NCBI GenBank assembly: GCA_009760855.2
Contig: WPIO01000030.1
Span: 2,681,001 to 2,745,000, forward strand
Length of the DNA: 64,000 nucleotides
Direction: 5' to 3'
DNA from: Cristatella mucedo
Taxonomy: Eukaryota; Bryozoa; Phylactolaemata; Cristatellidae
Both the position numbers and the translations under genes were made by a program. Below, piece after piece: positions 9,496 through 23,682 of the stretch; position 1 is the stretch's first letter, and the number at the start of each line of letters is the position of its first letter. The notes under the pieces were generated by a model. That model was not told where the DNA came from. It did no database searches and was given only the letters and a program-made list of their open reading frames with translations.

Positions 9496-10887
9496 ATTAG
9501 AGAATAATTTGGTTTCAGCAGCAGTGGAAGTAGGCAAAACCGCTAAAATACGATGGGCATAGTATTAACCAGAAAAAATGTGCTTGACCTGAATTGCGAA
9601 GCCACGTACACAGGTATAGGCTTTGTCTGAGGTCAGTACGCTGAGCGCCAGCCATATGCATACATCCTGCTTCGTCGAGAGGCCGCATTTTGCAAAGCCA
9701 CATTCAGCTTATGCCAATCCATCCTTTTAAATCTATCTGCCGGCCATATCCCTTAGACTGTAATTCAAGATTGCTCAAAAACGGGACTCAAGAAATTCAG
9801 AATGGGTATATAAATAAAAGTTCACCCCAAACGACTTAAGATCGTGCGGGCTTGGAGTCATGGAGAATTTCAACCGTGCTGAAATGACTGACGTACTGCC
9901 GCTTGAACTCTCGATGCTGCTAGTCATATTTATTTATATTATATTTATATTAAATCATTCCTATTTTTGAGAATCCATCTTACCGGCAGTTAATGCCAAC
10001 TTGTCCCAACCTGATCCGCCCGGTAAATCGCATGCTATACAGCCTCGCAGCGGGACCGGATGCCTCGAAGTGTCGTTAGGGCTGTGAATTCTGACGCTGT
10101 GCTGACGTCTCCACAAGGAGATAGCTGGCTTTGCTATAAATGTGACATTGAGTATTTAATCCATGGAGTTGTGGGATTATTTCACGAACGTACAATCACG
10201 TAAGCGGAAGAATTTTTGCGCCGACGTGGAACAATCACGAGTGAACCTCCGTCGTGGAGCTTTTCTTCGATCTTCGTCTTGGCGTTGAAGAAAAGAGCGA
10301 AGAGCACGATAGACCCGAGGTTGTACGGTCATTGGCTTCAGCACTCGCACATTACACTCGCACAAACACGAGCGCTATTGGATTCCACTCGCGTGTTAGA
10401 GAGAAGTGAGAACGAGAACTCGTTTCTTATCCGGGGGGGCTTTGTCGAAGCTCAAACCTTGAAAGTGCTTATCTCTAGATTGTCAGTGGTAACGGGAGCA
10501 TCACGAATTTTCCGAATAGGGAAACAATCGTCAGGATCGCTCCGATCGATCGGCTGGTTTCTATGCTGTTGAAGGCCAGGCGTTTCCGAATAAGGAGAAC
10601 TCAATCGGAGTTGGAGCGAGTTAGCTAGCAGTGCACGAGAGGCAGGGGGCAGACGTTCTATGTTTTCGCCATCCTGTGTGCGCGAATACAAAAGGGCACA
10701 CTGTTTTGCCCCATGAGACTCTGTTCAGGAATTCAAGCCATATTAAGCCCAGCGTAGAGCTCGATGCAGAACAGATCAGTTGATTGGGGCTTTCGCCGAG
10801 CTAGTGATTAAACATACAGCTGTTCAAAGAGAAATTGCTGCCAGCGGCTCATGGGCAGATAAACTCGGGTCGTTGGCCTTGGCTACT

Positions 10888-11036
10888 GCCGTGCTGGTTT
10901 GGTCTAGCGGTTAAAGTGCTCGCCCCGACCAAGGTCTGACTGAGGTCGTGGGCTCGAGCCCCGAGGCATATTTGAAGCGCCTAAATAGAGATTAAGTTCT
11001 TTTGGGGCGCTATATAAATGAATTATATTTATTTAG
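10888..11036 (+). mobile_element. tRNA-derived SINE, family A (best copy), with LINE-like 3' tail
   Basis: The head has an A-box-like TGGTCTAGCGGTTAAAG and a B-box-like GTGGGCTCGAGCCCC. The tail from 10975 reads GAAGCGCCTAAATAGAGATTAAGTTCTTTTGGGGCGCTATAT. That tail is nearly the same as the 3' end of the LINEs in this window (for example 51471-51510), including the paired AGCGCC/GGCGCT arms. This is the usual arrangement of a SINE mobilised by a partner LINE. Confidence 0.8.
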
Positions 11037-12687
11037 CCCAGCACCCGAGGTATAAAATCGGGCAGAAGTAGAATTTTCGTTACCCTCAGGGCATTTGAGT
11101 ACCATACACGTGCTTGACGCCAATTGTTGTCACGAGTTTCATAAATACAAAAACTTTGCTTGAAATAAGAGGGCTGCTTAATACACTGTATACTATGTTA
11201 TGAAAACAGTTGCCCATGAAAAGCACAGCTATTAAATACCGGGGTGGTTGAGGTTGAATCTGATCTCCCCCACACGTACTAAGCAAGTTTCGTCAACATG
11301 TAAATGTATGCGAATATTTGAAGTCACATCAAAATGCATATGGCTCGAAACCTCAATCAGGTGGCCGAAGGCGGCCTTCATGACTTTGCACGGAATGAAA
11401 GCTGGGGTAGATTTCGTTGGACTGCTCGGGAAAAGGCAAAAAGGACTTGGAGAGCTGGAGGCATCGCGGGCACATTTTGCAAGCCCACCAAGCATTCGAC
11501 AACGTGTGTGACTGCCGACAGCACAAGAGCCAAGCCATTCCCGACCTGGGAGCCCTATTCTGCAATGTCATGCAAGCGCATGCTTTGGTCACCTGCCCCT
11601 GAATTACAGACCCATAAATACTTCCGTCTACCAGCTTAAATATAATTAAAGAAAGCAGTTATGACTCGCTGATTTGGCAGGCCGCCGAATAGATTAGACG
11701 CGCACGCGTTCTCGGGCACATTTTCTGATTAGTTCCACAAGGAGTACCCAACGCTTCCGCGACAGTATCCGGCTCTGCCTCGGCACCATTTAATGTAGTC
11801 ATTGCAAAGTAATGGCGTAAAATTGGGACACTAGATAGATAGTATGCCGTCTCCGTGATTGAATTCTCACCTCGCGTGATTGAAGTAACGCTCGTGCGAC
11901 TCTAGCGAGGAAAGACCGCGGTCAAAGGGATAAAACACGATATACTTTTAATCAGCTCACTGGCGCTTAGCTATGACGCTGCGTGATGCTAGTACAGAGT
12001 TGCAAGCTAGGCTAATTAGAGAGCAGCACCACCCTTTCTTTATCTGTTTTCTCGAAGTATTGCGTTTTCGGGCCAGGTAACACAACTCGTTTCTACTAAA
12101 TTTAGCCCAGTGAACTATTCCCGGTTTACGAGTTTGGACTCGCATTCAAAATTTCTGGAGTTCGCTTCCTGAACTCTTTAACCACGTCATTGAAAGCTGT
12201 TTTATTATTTAAATTTAATATTGATAATACTCTAAAAAGATATAGCTAGCCTCCTAAGAGAGCAAAATATTGTTAAGCTACTTTACGAGTGCTGAAAATT
12301 AAGCACAAAACTGGTTTGTCACAACGTAAAAGGTTTCAGAACGCTAATTTTGTAAAGGGATTACAGACAGACACACACTAGAGTTTTATAAACTAAAAAA
12401 ATACGAATCTCAGTGCGTTCTACGATCCCAATTAAGGACTCTGCGACACTGCTAATAGCTTTCAAAGAATTGCCTGGGACCGAATCTGCAATTAAGTGCT
12501 TCATTATTAAGGCAAGCATGAGCGGCCAGCTTTTCTGGCTCAGGTAAACTGGAAAGTGCCAACTGGAAACTGTAAACTGGAAAGTGCAACTATGAAAAGT
12601 AGCAGCAGCACGAGTGCAAACGATCCATGTAGCAGCGTCAATCATTTGCACTCGTATGCCCCAGAAAGCAAATGTTTGGAAGACGGC

Positions 12688-13170
<483 letters not shown>

Positions 13171-13322
13171 AGACAGAGAACGTTGCAGAGAGAAAGCACC
13201 GAGAGCGCACTTGTCGTGCATGACTCGGTCGGCATCTCTCAGCGGCTACAGAGAAAATTGCGGGCGGACCGCCGAGAATTTTTCGCAGTGGTAGCTGCTG
13301 TCCGGTAGGGCGCGCCGCTTAC

Positions 13323-13701
13323 CCAAAGCCCCGGCCAGCGCAGCCTTCAGGCTCTTTTTCGTCGGCACGCCGAACGCCAGACTCAGAGGCGTCACGTCTT
13401 GGCCAGCTTTGGCGGGGCTGAACTCGAGGATGCCCGTATTCGTCGCGGCGCTCTTTCCAGCCTCTGCGGCGTCGGCCGGTCCCGTCGTGCCGGCTGCCGC
13501 CTCGCGGTGCTCGTCGCAGGAAGCGGGACACTTGCACTCGCTCTGCGAGGCTGCAAGCAGAAGTGAGGCACTCGTCTCTTCGCTGCGCGTCATTTTCGGA
13601 GAGCTGGTGCAAGCGCCAGCTTCAGGAAATCGGCAGGGGAGCCCTGCTACCAGTATAACTGCTGGCTCCGGTTCGGAGCACGGAAACGTCTGCCTTGCTC
13701 T
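13323..13701 (-). CDS. KCNH (ERG): ERG channel E13: variable C-terminal tail
   Basis: The exon is GC-rich and open for 126 codons. It starts after GCAACTCTAG in phase 0, matching E12, and ends at the strong donor TTTGG|GTAAGC in phase 1, matching E14. It encodes RARQTFPCSEPEPAVILV, then SSPKMTRSEETSASLLLA, an Ala/Gly/Thr-rich middle, and FGVPTKKSLKAALAGALG. No residue-level similarity to hERG is visible, and the conserved basic motif KRKLSFRR of vertebrate ERG was not found. Another acceptor (GCAAGGCAG at 13691) gives the same frame four codons shorter. An ATG at 13591-13593 could also make this the first exon of something else, but phase compatibility on both sides favours a channel exon. 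Confidence 0.6.
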
Positions 13702-16700
13702 CTAGAGTTGCAATACAAGTCGTGTGATGCCATGAAAAGGTGACCAATAGTGCCGCCAACAGTGCAGGCTAAACGAAAATGACCTGGCAATATACTTTGA
13801 GAGAGGAACAGTAGTTTATCGGCATTATTGGTACGCGGTTCTAAAGGTAAACGGACTGGCTAGTGTGGTTAAGGTAAGTACCTGCTTCGCGAATTAATGT
13901 TCTTTTTTATATCGCCTGCAAAAAGGACTTTGACCGTAACTAACTTGCTTGGAGTCTAAAAAAGCTTGAGATATGTAGAGTGCGTTGTGACCACAATAAA
14001 AAAATTTAAAATTAAAAAAAATACAGGTCGCTGCTTGATTGCTTATACCTGTAAGCGATACTTGGTAAACTTTTTTAACACTGCGGGTAATGTTACGAGT
14101 AGTTTTCCCTAGTCGTCAAAGGATTCATGAAGCCGAATCCAAACTTAGCAATCGAATAAGGATCTCTGCGATGTCACGTCCCTCGGCAATAGCCTGTTGC
14201 TGCCGAGCTGCTTTGAGTCACGCATCATCACAAAGTCAGAAACGTTCACGGTGTAAGTTAAACATCTTCTTAATTTGGCTAAGCTGAAGGCTGACACAGC
14301 TTAACTAACGTACATCTGTTCGCAAGTAAGCTCCTCTACCTCTCTCCATGCATCTTTGGCCCATTTTGACTTGTTTAATTCTCCCGAGTACACAGCGAAT
14401 GACATAATTAAAAGAATGCCATCTTACGGGCCTGTATATGGCTGCGTCTCAAAGTTTTCCATTAGTTGACTCAAAGTAGATGAATCGAAGAAATCTTTTG
14501 AAATTCAAGGTACTATAGTCAGAGATTAATGACTTGTGCTAACTGACTTATAAGGTCTCCGACCTAACTTGCCTTTCATCGAGCGAAATAAGCATAGGAA
14601 ACAATAGAATTGAGCTCACTATGCGTCTATCTAGCTCTTAATGTCGATAAATAATTCATGCAAAGATCAGATGTTCTTCTCTGATGCAGCCTCATCGGAG
14701 CTTGGATACGCGAACTATACTAGGCACTACTGCTACAGACCGAGAAGGAAAGAATGAATTGATAAGCGGATTTTTAATTGAAAATCATAATTACAAGACG
14801 TCTTGAATAAACCAGAGATACTAGCTGCAGACGATCGCATAGTTTGCTGGAAGTTATAACACCTCGGCTGCAATCCCACAACTGCTTCGTTAAATATGAA
14901 TGTCCGTTATAGACAGGTTCTCTATAACCAAAGGGCTTTCAGTTGACAAAGATAGTAATTGGGCACAGATAAAAATGAATATACTCCTCTTGGAGGCTAG
15001 CTTCCTGTAACGGTTTGTTAGCAGCGAGAAAAGAACAAAGTCTTCGCGACAACCAACAAATCTAAATCTGCACAGACTAGGCAAAATCTGTGCAAAATGT
15101 AGCACAAACAAAATCTCCTGCAACTCCTTGCAAATTTTCCCCCACAATAACATACTGCAATCGGTCAAGAAGCTAACGCATATATAAAATAGTCGCTCAA
15201 CATCAGCACTGGCACCCAGGACTTAATATGCAGGTTAATGAACATCTTAAACAGCAGGTACAGCCAGTGGTTCTGTGCTATCATTCAGTCTTTAATTTAC
15301 TTAATTTCTTGCCTGACTTGCTATGCAACTTTAGCCATTCAGTACAATTTTGAGCCAACGGTTACTGAGTGTTTTTCACAGCCTTCAACTTATTGGGCTG
15401 CACCGATATTTACCTTGGATTAAGAATGTGCATAGCACATAATGTGGTATTTCCGAGTGCACATGACATGGTTTGCGAGTATTTTTGCAAATTTCTTCAG
15501 ACAGTATTGAAAAGACCAGCTCAAGCTACCCTGAATGCACTTGAGAAATATTTTGCCACTGACCTAGCACACTCATCGACACGTTCCTTTACGGCGGTAC
15601 CAATGACTGCAACGCAATAATGCAAGTCCGTTAGCAATCAAACATCTGAGGCACTCGATGACTTGCTGAAAACTCCAAAGCTACCGTCGAGTGCATGGCA
15701 ACACCTTTGCACTGATGACTTCAAAACGATCTTTAAGGCTTTGAAGCAGTCAGCACAAGGCACGCGAGCTTGTTCAACTTATTCATAGAGGTGTAGAATG
15801 GCCAGTACGAAGCCGCAAGTGCGTCGCACAAGTTGCAAGCTTGACTTGGTATATAACATATTAATTAATAACACCTGAATGTAATAATTGTTGCGCATTC
15901 TGTCAAACGCAAACGCTAGCAGGTCGTTGTTACCTCCGTTAGGAGGAAAATATGCTAGCAGCTAGGCCAGATTGGCCGCTTAATTGACCGCGCAAGTGTG
16001 TCTGACAGCACTGTATTGGCCAGCGAGATTTCAGCAATGGAGGTAATGTCTGAAATGGAGCTCTATGCGGTCATTAAAGGGTAAGCTAAAAGTCACGGTC
16101 GCACGATTTATTAGGCTCGTATAGTGACAAAAGAGATGTAGTGGCTGTAATTCCTACAGGCAGTTAGCGATAGAGAACTTCACGTTGCTGATATTGAATC
16201 CATTACCTGGGTCGTGACATGGGAGGACCTTACCTTAGGCTAAGAGACAGGTAGCTGCTGTACCGGATTCCGTATAAACCGGTTCAACATGACTAAAGGG
16301 GAAAGCAACATAGTGGGTAGATTATTGTAAAGCCTCATTTGTGTAGGGGTAGAAGGCCTCAGCGGCTAGTATACCGGTTGCTGCACACATTAAAGGATTG
16401 CCTGATGCACGTTTCCAACCCACCGCCTTGGCGGCTATGAAGTTCGAGCATCTCACGCCCGATCGAGCTACGACCCGATGCGCGATGGTTCTGTGTAGGA
16501 GATAGCTGCTGTTCGTGGGACAGCCGTTAGGAGCGACGACTAGCTGCGTGCAAAAGAGACGCAAACGGTCGTCTGCAGAGCAATAATTTTGTACATTGCT
16601 CTTACTGTAAGCCCGAGAGCTAAATACCACGCTCGGGTACGACACCTGCAAAGAGCACGTTCCGAAAGCGATGGTTAGAAAAAGCCATAGTTAGCACCAA

Positions 16701-18157
16701 AGCCCACCGTATTTAATAAGTTAAAGCTTAAATAAAGCCTTAGTAAAGAGCCGATCTTATGGACAGCCAGTCTTTTCGAAGGTCCTTTAATGGAAAGGCG
16801 ATAGTAGCCAGTCTCCATGCTTATAGGTGACAAACATCTCCAACCCCCTTTTTTGAGTGAGTGCAAGCAATTTGGCTTGCAAAGTAGCCAAGCGGCTGCA
16901 TTATGCTAGCGTATCCTGTTCGGCAACTTGATTAGGCGGGTAACAAATCTTAAAAGTGGCTAAGAATTGCTCACGGTAGCGGAGGCTGTATGAATCCTGC
17001 AGCTCTGGCCGAGCTGACTGTTCCGAGGGTATATGGCAGTACGGCTGTACGAGTAAGGCGCTCGCTTGTTGACCTTGTAGGCTGACCTTACTGTAACACA
17101 TTATGTTTGCAAATTATGGTATACTGATGAACGGTAGGGCTAGCAGCTAATGGAGCCCCCGGGAAAAGTCTTGTTCGCGTCATCCAAGTGGCAGGCATGG
17201 TTTAAATATCTATAAGGTCGATTCAATAACGGTATATCATCGGACAAAGGTAAGACGTAAACGCTATCTAATCTGTCTACGATTATTTTGAGAAGATATA
17301 TATACATCACCAGTTCGAGGATCTGTTATGAAAGTACGGTAAAAAAATGAGCTCGTAAGCGATTACAGCGTACTAGTTTGGAAACCAGAAGTATTCGACT
17401 ACATTTATGAACCATGGATCACTAGAATCAATTTTGAGATCGCTGCATATTACTGCAAAGCAGAAGCCTTTTAATAAATTAAGCGTACACATTCGTGGAT
17501 GGAACAACTAACCAGCAAGCCGATGAAACAGCACTTTCCAGCGACTTCTCCCACTGTTCATCAGATCGGTATCTTCTGAATTTCTAATGAGAAGCTCATC
17601 CTGTGACGACACACGCAAGCCAAATGCATTGTCAAAGGCAAGCACGTTAGCTCATAAGCATTTGCAGTTAAAAAATTTATGTTAGACGTCGGCAGTAATG
17701 TGCCAAACCTAGTAAATAGCAATGGCTATTGCAAGATTTGTGTGCCAGAGTAAAATCACCATCGAAATGGGGCAGCAGACAAATTAAGAAGTAAGATGCA
17801 GGCAGGAAGGACATGTGAAAGTATGGAGGCGGCGAACGGGAAAGAGCTGCGTCAGGAAGCAACGAGAGCACATGTGACTGCAAGTGAATTTATGGCGCTA
17901 AGCTTGCGTATAAGTTGCACAGACGACCAAGGCGACCATGACCACGAGGCCTATGAGCCACATGAAAGCTCGTATCGCTTAGTCAAAATATTTCATAACA
18001 ATAACGAAATCGAATAGATAGAAGTAAAGTGGCACACGTAACAAAACGCGTTGCGGTACTCAGCGGGCTGCTGCCTCCTAGAACATGAATATTCTATAAA
18101 GTCTAGAATTGACAGAATTCTCTGGGTCACACAGGTATGAATAGAATAACTGCAGAC

Positions 18158-18315
<158 letters not shown>

Positions 18316-18377
18316 GAAGGATTACTACATGCCAATTAGAAAGGTTCAGCAGATCCAAAGATGTAGTCGACATTTAA

Positions 18378-18985
18378 CGTAATAATATTAATAATATATT
18401 TGCATAGCGCCCTCAGAGGACTGAATCTCTACTGAGGCACTTTACAGATGCTGTATAAAAAGCATTCTCAAACGATTGGTGGTAACATCCGCAAGCAACA
18501 GTGGAAGCATTCGCATGCACACGACGGACGAATCACAAAGACCCACTACATGCTGCAATAAACAAGGTGTGCTTTGAGCTTCTTCTTAAATGTCGTCACA
18601 TCAGGGGACGTTGTGACGTGCGTCGGGAGTGAGTTCCAGGATTTGGCAGCATACGAACTAAAGGCACGGTCTCTAAAGGTTTTGAGGTTCATACGAGGTA
18701 CAGCTCAATGGTTTTTGTCACCACCATAGGTTGTACGATTCTTGGCCTGGTGGAGTGTAGTTTTGATATGCAGGCTATTGCAGAAAATGAAGGAACCTAA
18801 CAGTAAGTGATATAACCTTGAAGCCGATACGCTGCTTGATTAAAAGTCAGTGCAGGTCAGTGAGAAGTGGTGTGATTTGGCAACTGAGAAAATCACGACA
18901 GACAAGCCTCGCTGCAGTGTTATGCACCAACTGCGAGCGCCTGATTGCAAACGCCGGTAGACCAGAAAGCAGTGAGTTACATCAA
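18378..18985 (-). mobile_element. CR1/L2-like LINE, 5'-truncated 3' end
   Basis: Read on the - strand it ends in the LINE 3' terminus (AGTGCCTCAGTAGAGATTCAGTCCTCTGAGGGCGCTATGC and ATTATT repeats). Upstream are remnants of the reverse transcriptase C terminus (LVHNTAARLVC..., TSLLTDLHW). The frame is broken. Confidence 0.85.
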
Positions 18986-19145
18986 TCGCTCTGGTTTCGC
19001 CCAGTGGTTAAGGTGCTCGCCTTTAAAGACCGCGGTCAAGGTGAATGTATGATGACTGAAGTCGTGGGATCGTGCTCCATGACATAAGTGAAGCGCCTGA
19101 AATGAGACTAACTTATCTTAGTGCGATACAAAAATGAATTATATT
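18985..19145 (+). mobile_element. tRNA-derived SINE, family A
   Basis: A-box-like GCCCAGTGGTTAAGGTGCTCGCC, a degraded B box (GTGGGATCGTGCTCC), then the tail AAGCGCCTGAAATGAGACTAACTTATCTTAGTGCGATAC. It abuts the 5' truncation point of the preceding LINE. Confidence 0.7.
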
Positions 19146-19154
19146 TAAGTCTAT

Positions 19155-19505
19155 AATAGCAGCCTCTTTTTGTGTAGCGTCAGAAGAGCCTTGATGGCTA
19201 TCATCCTTGGTGAGCCGTGATGGCACACTACGTAAGGTGGTTGCTTTTCCCAACCTCGGTCCCGATGTCATGGGTTCGAATCCTAGGGTGGGTACTCCTT
19301 TATTCCCGAAGCAAGCGGTGATGATACAAATGAAAGAAAATACTAGCTAATTTAATAGCCTCATAGCGACAGAAGAAATTTTACAGCTATCACTCTACTT
19401 GCAGTGGTGATACAGGAACGCCCATAGCAGAATTCGAATACACGACATCGGGGCAGTGGATGCTTAGATTAGCCGCTTTACCTAGTGAGTCATCAGGGCA
19501 TATAC
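19155..19505. mobile_element. Inverted cluster of family B SINEs
   Basis: A short reversed tail (19158-19200) is followed by a + strand B-type head with GTCATGGGTTCGAATCCTAG near 19265-19290 and its 'TCCTTTATT' body. From 19345 there is a second, - strand copy starting at its tail (ACTAGCTAATTTAATAGCC). The pair lies tail to tail. Confidence 0.6.
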
Positions 19506-21274
19506 ATACATAAAAATATAAATATGTATATAAATATACGTCTGTAAATCCTGGTAGTATTGAGATCTAATCGGGTTTTGAGCAGGAGAACTTTATTTAG
19601 CACAATTGAAGCCTGAATGGCTTCCAGTATGCAGGCGGTAGCCGACAGATTTAATCTTACGTAACAAAAAGAAAGTGAGAGGCATAGCTAAGTCAGGAAG
19701 GCAGTGAGGACGTGAATAAGTAGCATGGGAGCGGCAGCTCAGGATGGCTGGAAAGGATGCGCTACGGTCGGCAGATGGAGAGTATTTGACGGTGCCTAAG
19801 AGTTGTGCGGAATTGAGTTCAATGGTCTAGAACCTACAGAGCAAAGTCTTCTATCGCCAATGGTATTTAAGCGTAGGAACAGAACAGCTAATGTATTGTC
19901 CGTAGAGGGTCTGAATAAAAAACGAGGCCGAAACCGGTGCTAGGTACGAAAGAGCCAAGCCATGACGAATATGCTCATTTCAAAATTCAGCAGGTAGCGA
20001 ACTGAGTAGGAGGAATCGTAGGCAATAGTGAACGGGGAAGAGAGAGAAAGCAAAAAGGAATGGAAAGAGGAAGCTTTTTAGTGCACTTTGTATAAAGCAC
20101 AATCGTACCGAACAATGTTTACGTTCGATTTCTATAGTGTCTTAACAATCCCAGGCCCTAGGTGAAGACCAATTGAGAAGTCGCTGATTTTAACGAAGAC
20201 CAGTGAAGTTTTTTAAAACATGGTATGGGAATACATTTATGCAGCACTTGCTTCAGAAACAGCAACATGTTTTGCAGCCAATATCAATAATGTTCTCACA
20301 GTCCTTATGTAGTGCACGGAGAAATACCCGAGCCAGAAAGCGGACCACGGAAAAGAAGGCTGAGGACAGCTGCACTAGTATGATTTTTCTTGAATATGTC
20401 CTTGGAGCACGTTCATCATAGGATCACAATGTTGTGAAAGGCATAAGAATTAAGTTCTTATTTCGACCTAAGCAACTCAAAATCTGTCTACGCATTTTCC
20501 AGGCTTGCACTGGACAGGGAGCATACAAAAGGAGGGACAATAGTTTGCAAAATTGCAGCACTCATAAGCACATAAATTATGATTCACTTGGACGAAGACT
20601 TGGCTATGAGGAACAATAGGTTCGTAGCTTCATTTTGAATGCCGTGAAGCCAGGGGTGTCGAGATTTCAGCTCGCTGGATGTATCAGCTTTTATGTGCAC
20701 ACGAGCTGGGGGCACGGTCTCCAGTGAATTGTGAGCTTGGTTTAAGCTAAAACTAGATAAAAAAAAGGCGGAGCGGGAGAGCTGGTAGTGCGCAGGATTG
20801 TCCAACACATAAGTATTTTCGAACTATTAGTCGGGACAAGAATACGAATTGACAGAAGGTCACGCTAGGACTTTTAAAAGTCAAGCAAACTGCTTTGTGG
20901 GAACCCAGCACCAGTAGGGAGAAGCTGCGATTTTAAAGCTGCCATATTTTGCACAACCTGTAGGCATTTCATTGTGCAGCCAAGCAGATCAGAAAAGACA
21001 GAGTAAGTTATACACGTCCAATTCGATGTCACAAATTCGCGGAATTTTGCTTGTCTGGGTGACCGTAATCTAAGCAACTCGAGATTTTGTCACGCTAGCG
21101 TCAATGTAAGTAGGCAGCTAGACAGCAAATCTGATGTGGTCATGCACTGAAAGGTAAGTTTTGGAATAGAACGCCCGATTTCGTGCACAGGCTACTAAGA
21201 GAGCAACTACTCTTCTGCTGCCGACTATGGCATATCCTTTCCAGCGGTCCTGAGCTGCTACTTCCATGCTACTC

Positions 21275-21470
21275 ACTACCTCAACTGCTCTCCTGACTCT
21301 GCTTTGCTTCTCAATTTCTATTTGTTGCGTGAGATAAAGTCTGTTGGCTACCGAATACGTACCAAAAGCCGCTAAGGCTATGAGTGGGCTTCATAGAAAT
21401 CTCCCCTACGTAAAACCCAGATAGTCTTTGTGGCTTTACGGAGTCACAGACGGAGATACATTGCATTAAA
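21275..21470 (+). repeat. Dispersed repeat, copy 2 (with 2925-3110)
   Basis: Shares the order CAACTGCTCT...CTGACT..GCTT.GCTTCT, TGTTG..TGAGAT.AAGTCTGTTGGCT, and AGT.CTTGTGG..TTAC.GAG..ACAGA with 2925-3110. The copies are diverged. The family is not recognised; it may be the 3' region of an uncharacterised retroelement. Confidence 0.5.
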
Positions 21471-23488
21471 TTTTCTTTGTAAGATGCTATGTTAGAAAGG
21501 CATTCCTGCTGGTCAATGGTGCTTCCGTAATGGCCAATAGGCTTTTCCTATAGTATTAGGTTGGAATTTGAGCGAGCAGTTTGTCTAGACAACAGAATGC
21601 CACGACTGGAACAAAAGATAAGCGGCTGTGCTCGGACGGTGGGAGCAGTTGATTTTTACAAGCAACATTAGCGCGTGATGTTGTGATGCTTAAGCTTGTT
21701 GGTCGCGACCGTGGTGAAACGGCGCCAGTGATGCTGCTGTGAAATAAAAAGTCGACTGCTACACTTAAATAAAAGCTGCCGGCAGCTTTTTGTGCAAATG
21801 GCAGTGATGTCGTTGCTGCCAGTGGCCCACGAACTTCAAGCGTATCTTACCATCCAACGCCATCTCTGTTCAGATAAATGTGGTGCAAAATTGTAATAAA
21901 ACATGATTTACAAAACAGCCAAAAAAGTTCTAATATATCAAGTTAAAAATTATCCACCGGCTTTACAAATTTCAAGTCAGCTGTTTCGCACAAAACAAAA
22001 TGGATAGTTTTGACTACTGTAGGCGGAATTAATGTTAAGCTTGAGGTCTATTCTATAGTTTTAAAACCTCCAGGATTTATTGCTCGTCACTCACGAAAAT
22101 CTTCCATGCAACCCTTCCGAAATTTGCCCACATGATTAAATTCCATGTGCCCAAAAACTTGATATTCCTGCGTCTCTTAAGAAAAGTGTATTGTAAATTG
22201 TTGACTAAAATAGTAAGATTAAATTGATAGAAATTTGCACCATCTTCCCTTACCTACAGTGTCTTTCGAGTTTCGCGATGCTTTCAAATAAAGCGAAGAT
22301 TACAAGGGGCACTGATGATGCTTAATAAAATGCCAACAGTGAAACTAGCCATTATCCACGTGGTGCGGATTAACTGTTGGCCAAACTCGTTAGCTAGCGT
22401 AAGTTGATAGATTATCTTATGTAAGCTTAACTCTGATCAAAGAATAAATCGGATTTATAACTGATATTTGGCGTAGAAAAGTCCGAGGTCAGATTTATTT
22501 CCGAAGATAATGCTGCTTGCAATGAAGCTAAATAAAACTGGATTCCTACGAAGATGCTTTCTCACGTGCCCGTAACAACTACTACGAATAATTTAGCTAC
22601 CAACGTTATAACTCACCGATGGGCATTTAGGGAAAGCGCAGGAAAGACCAAACACTTATTGCTCCAGATCTAGAGACAAGTGTCTCAGTAGGTTAAAAGC
22701 TATAAAACGGCTATTACAGTACTCGCCATTAGCTGATCGTGACTGTGAAGGAAAATGTGCATAGAAATTGGCATATTCAGCACATTTCAGCTGCTTTTGA
22801 GACACTATGAACGATTGGCTGCAAGAAAAACATTTGTACGTCTATGAAGCCATCAAGCCACGAGTCATGCAGCAGCATTATCTTGGCCTGAAGAATCCTG
22901 ACAAGAAAGAGGTCTTTTACAGTCCAGTCTGCCACGTTGACGCAGATAACTCATCAAGAAAGAACACAATATATATATGACTGAAGCGTGCATGTGAGAA
23001 ATGTTTAGAAGAATTAACAAAACTTGGTTGATTCCCTTTTCCTCTAAGGAAATGAAAGAAGCTACACTAAATAGCAATCACAAAATCAAGCCAGTTATGG
23101 CAATAATGAGTAGGATCTCCAAAATGAAAGATTGGTTAGATCAGAGAGCAACTTAAAGTGCCCAGGCACACATTAAATCGAGACAACAAAAACAACGGTG
23201 GGCTGATTAAGTGCAGAACTAATTGCGGTGTAGCCATGCAATGTGCACAACACTGCGCTCTGAGAGCATGTGCATCATTACATGCACGCTGTATACATAC
23301 CGTAAGGCTTTGCTGCAGAAAAAAAGATGAGCAACGAGCAGTTAAAAATGAGAGCCAAAGTCAAGCTGTTTCTGGATTGCGGGTACCAGACGGTGGCGTT
23401 TGTAATTTAAGCTAGCTCCAATGAGCTAGCCATCGAAGAGCAGCTGAATATCAAAAGGATAGTTCAGTGTGCCGTTGATGCAACTTAC

Positions 23489-23682
23489 ATCCCTCAGGCT
23501 AAATGTAACCTCCAGATTTTGCTCAAACGTGTAAGTGAATTCCGGATACATCTGCAAGACCTCGATGAGGTCCTCTCGCAGTATTTTGTGAAGGTCGCTG
23601 TATATTAAAGCCCTGACATTGCAGCTCGACTTCCCTACTGTCCGGTACTTGCATATGTGCTCACCAAATATATCACCAGTGC
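23489..23682 (-). CDS. KCNH (ERG): ERG channel E12: second half of the cyclic-nucleotide-binding homology domain
   Basis: Between the acceptor TATTTCAG and the donor GGGAT|GTAAGT the exon reads [12 protein letters not shown], then [34 protein letters not shown] and LEVTFSLRD. It aligns without gaps to hERG (NDIFGEPL...[34 protein letters not shown]...EITFNLRD). Its 194-bp length equals human KCNH2 exon 10 as I recall it. The domain sits in the cytoplasm under the pore; in ERG channels it does not need cAMP and instead packs against the PAS domain. It enters in phase 1 and leaves in phase 0. Confidence 0.93.

Noticed and set aside
10888-10970. A tRNA gene
   Set aside because: It has A- and B-box-like parts but no clean cloverleaf, and it continues into the LINE-like tail shared by other copies, so it is a SINE head.
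16322-16651. - strand ORF of 109 residues
   Set aside because: Begins and ends without splice support, shows no motif and has no neighbours. Length alone is not enough.
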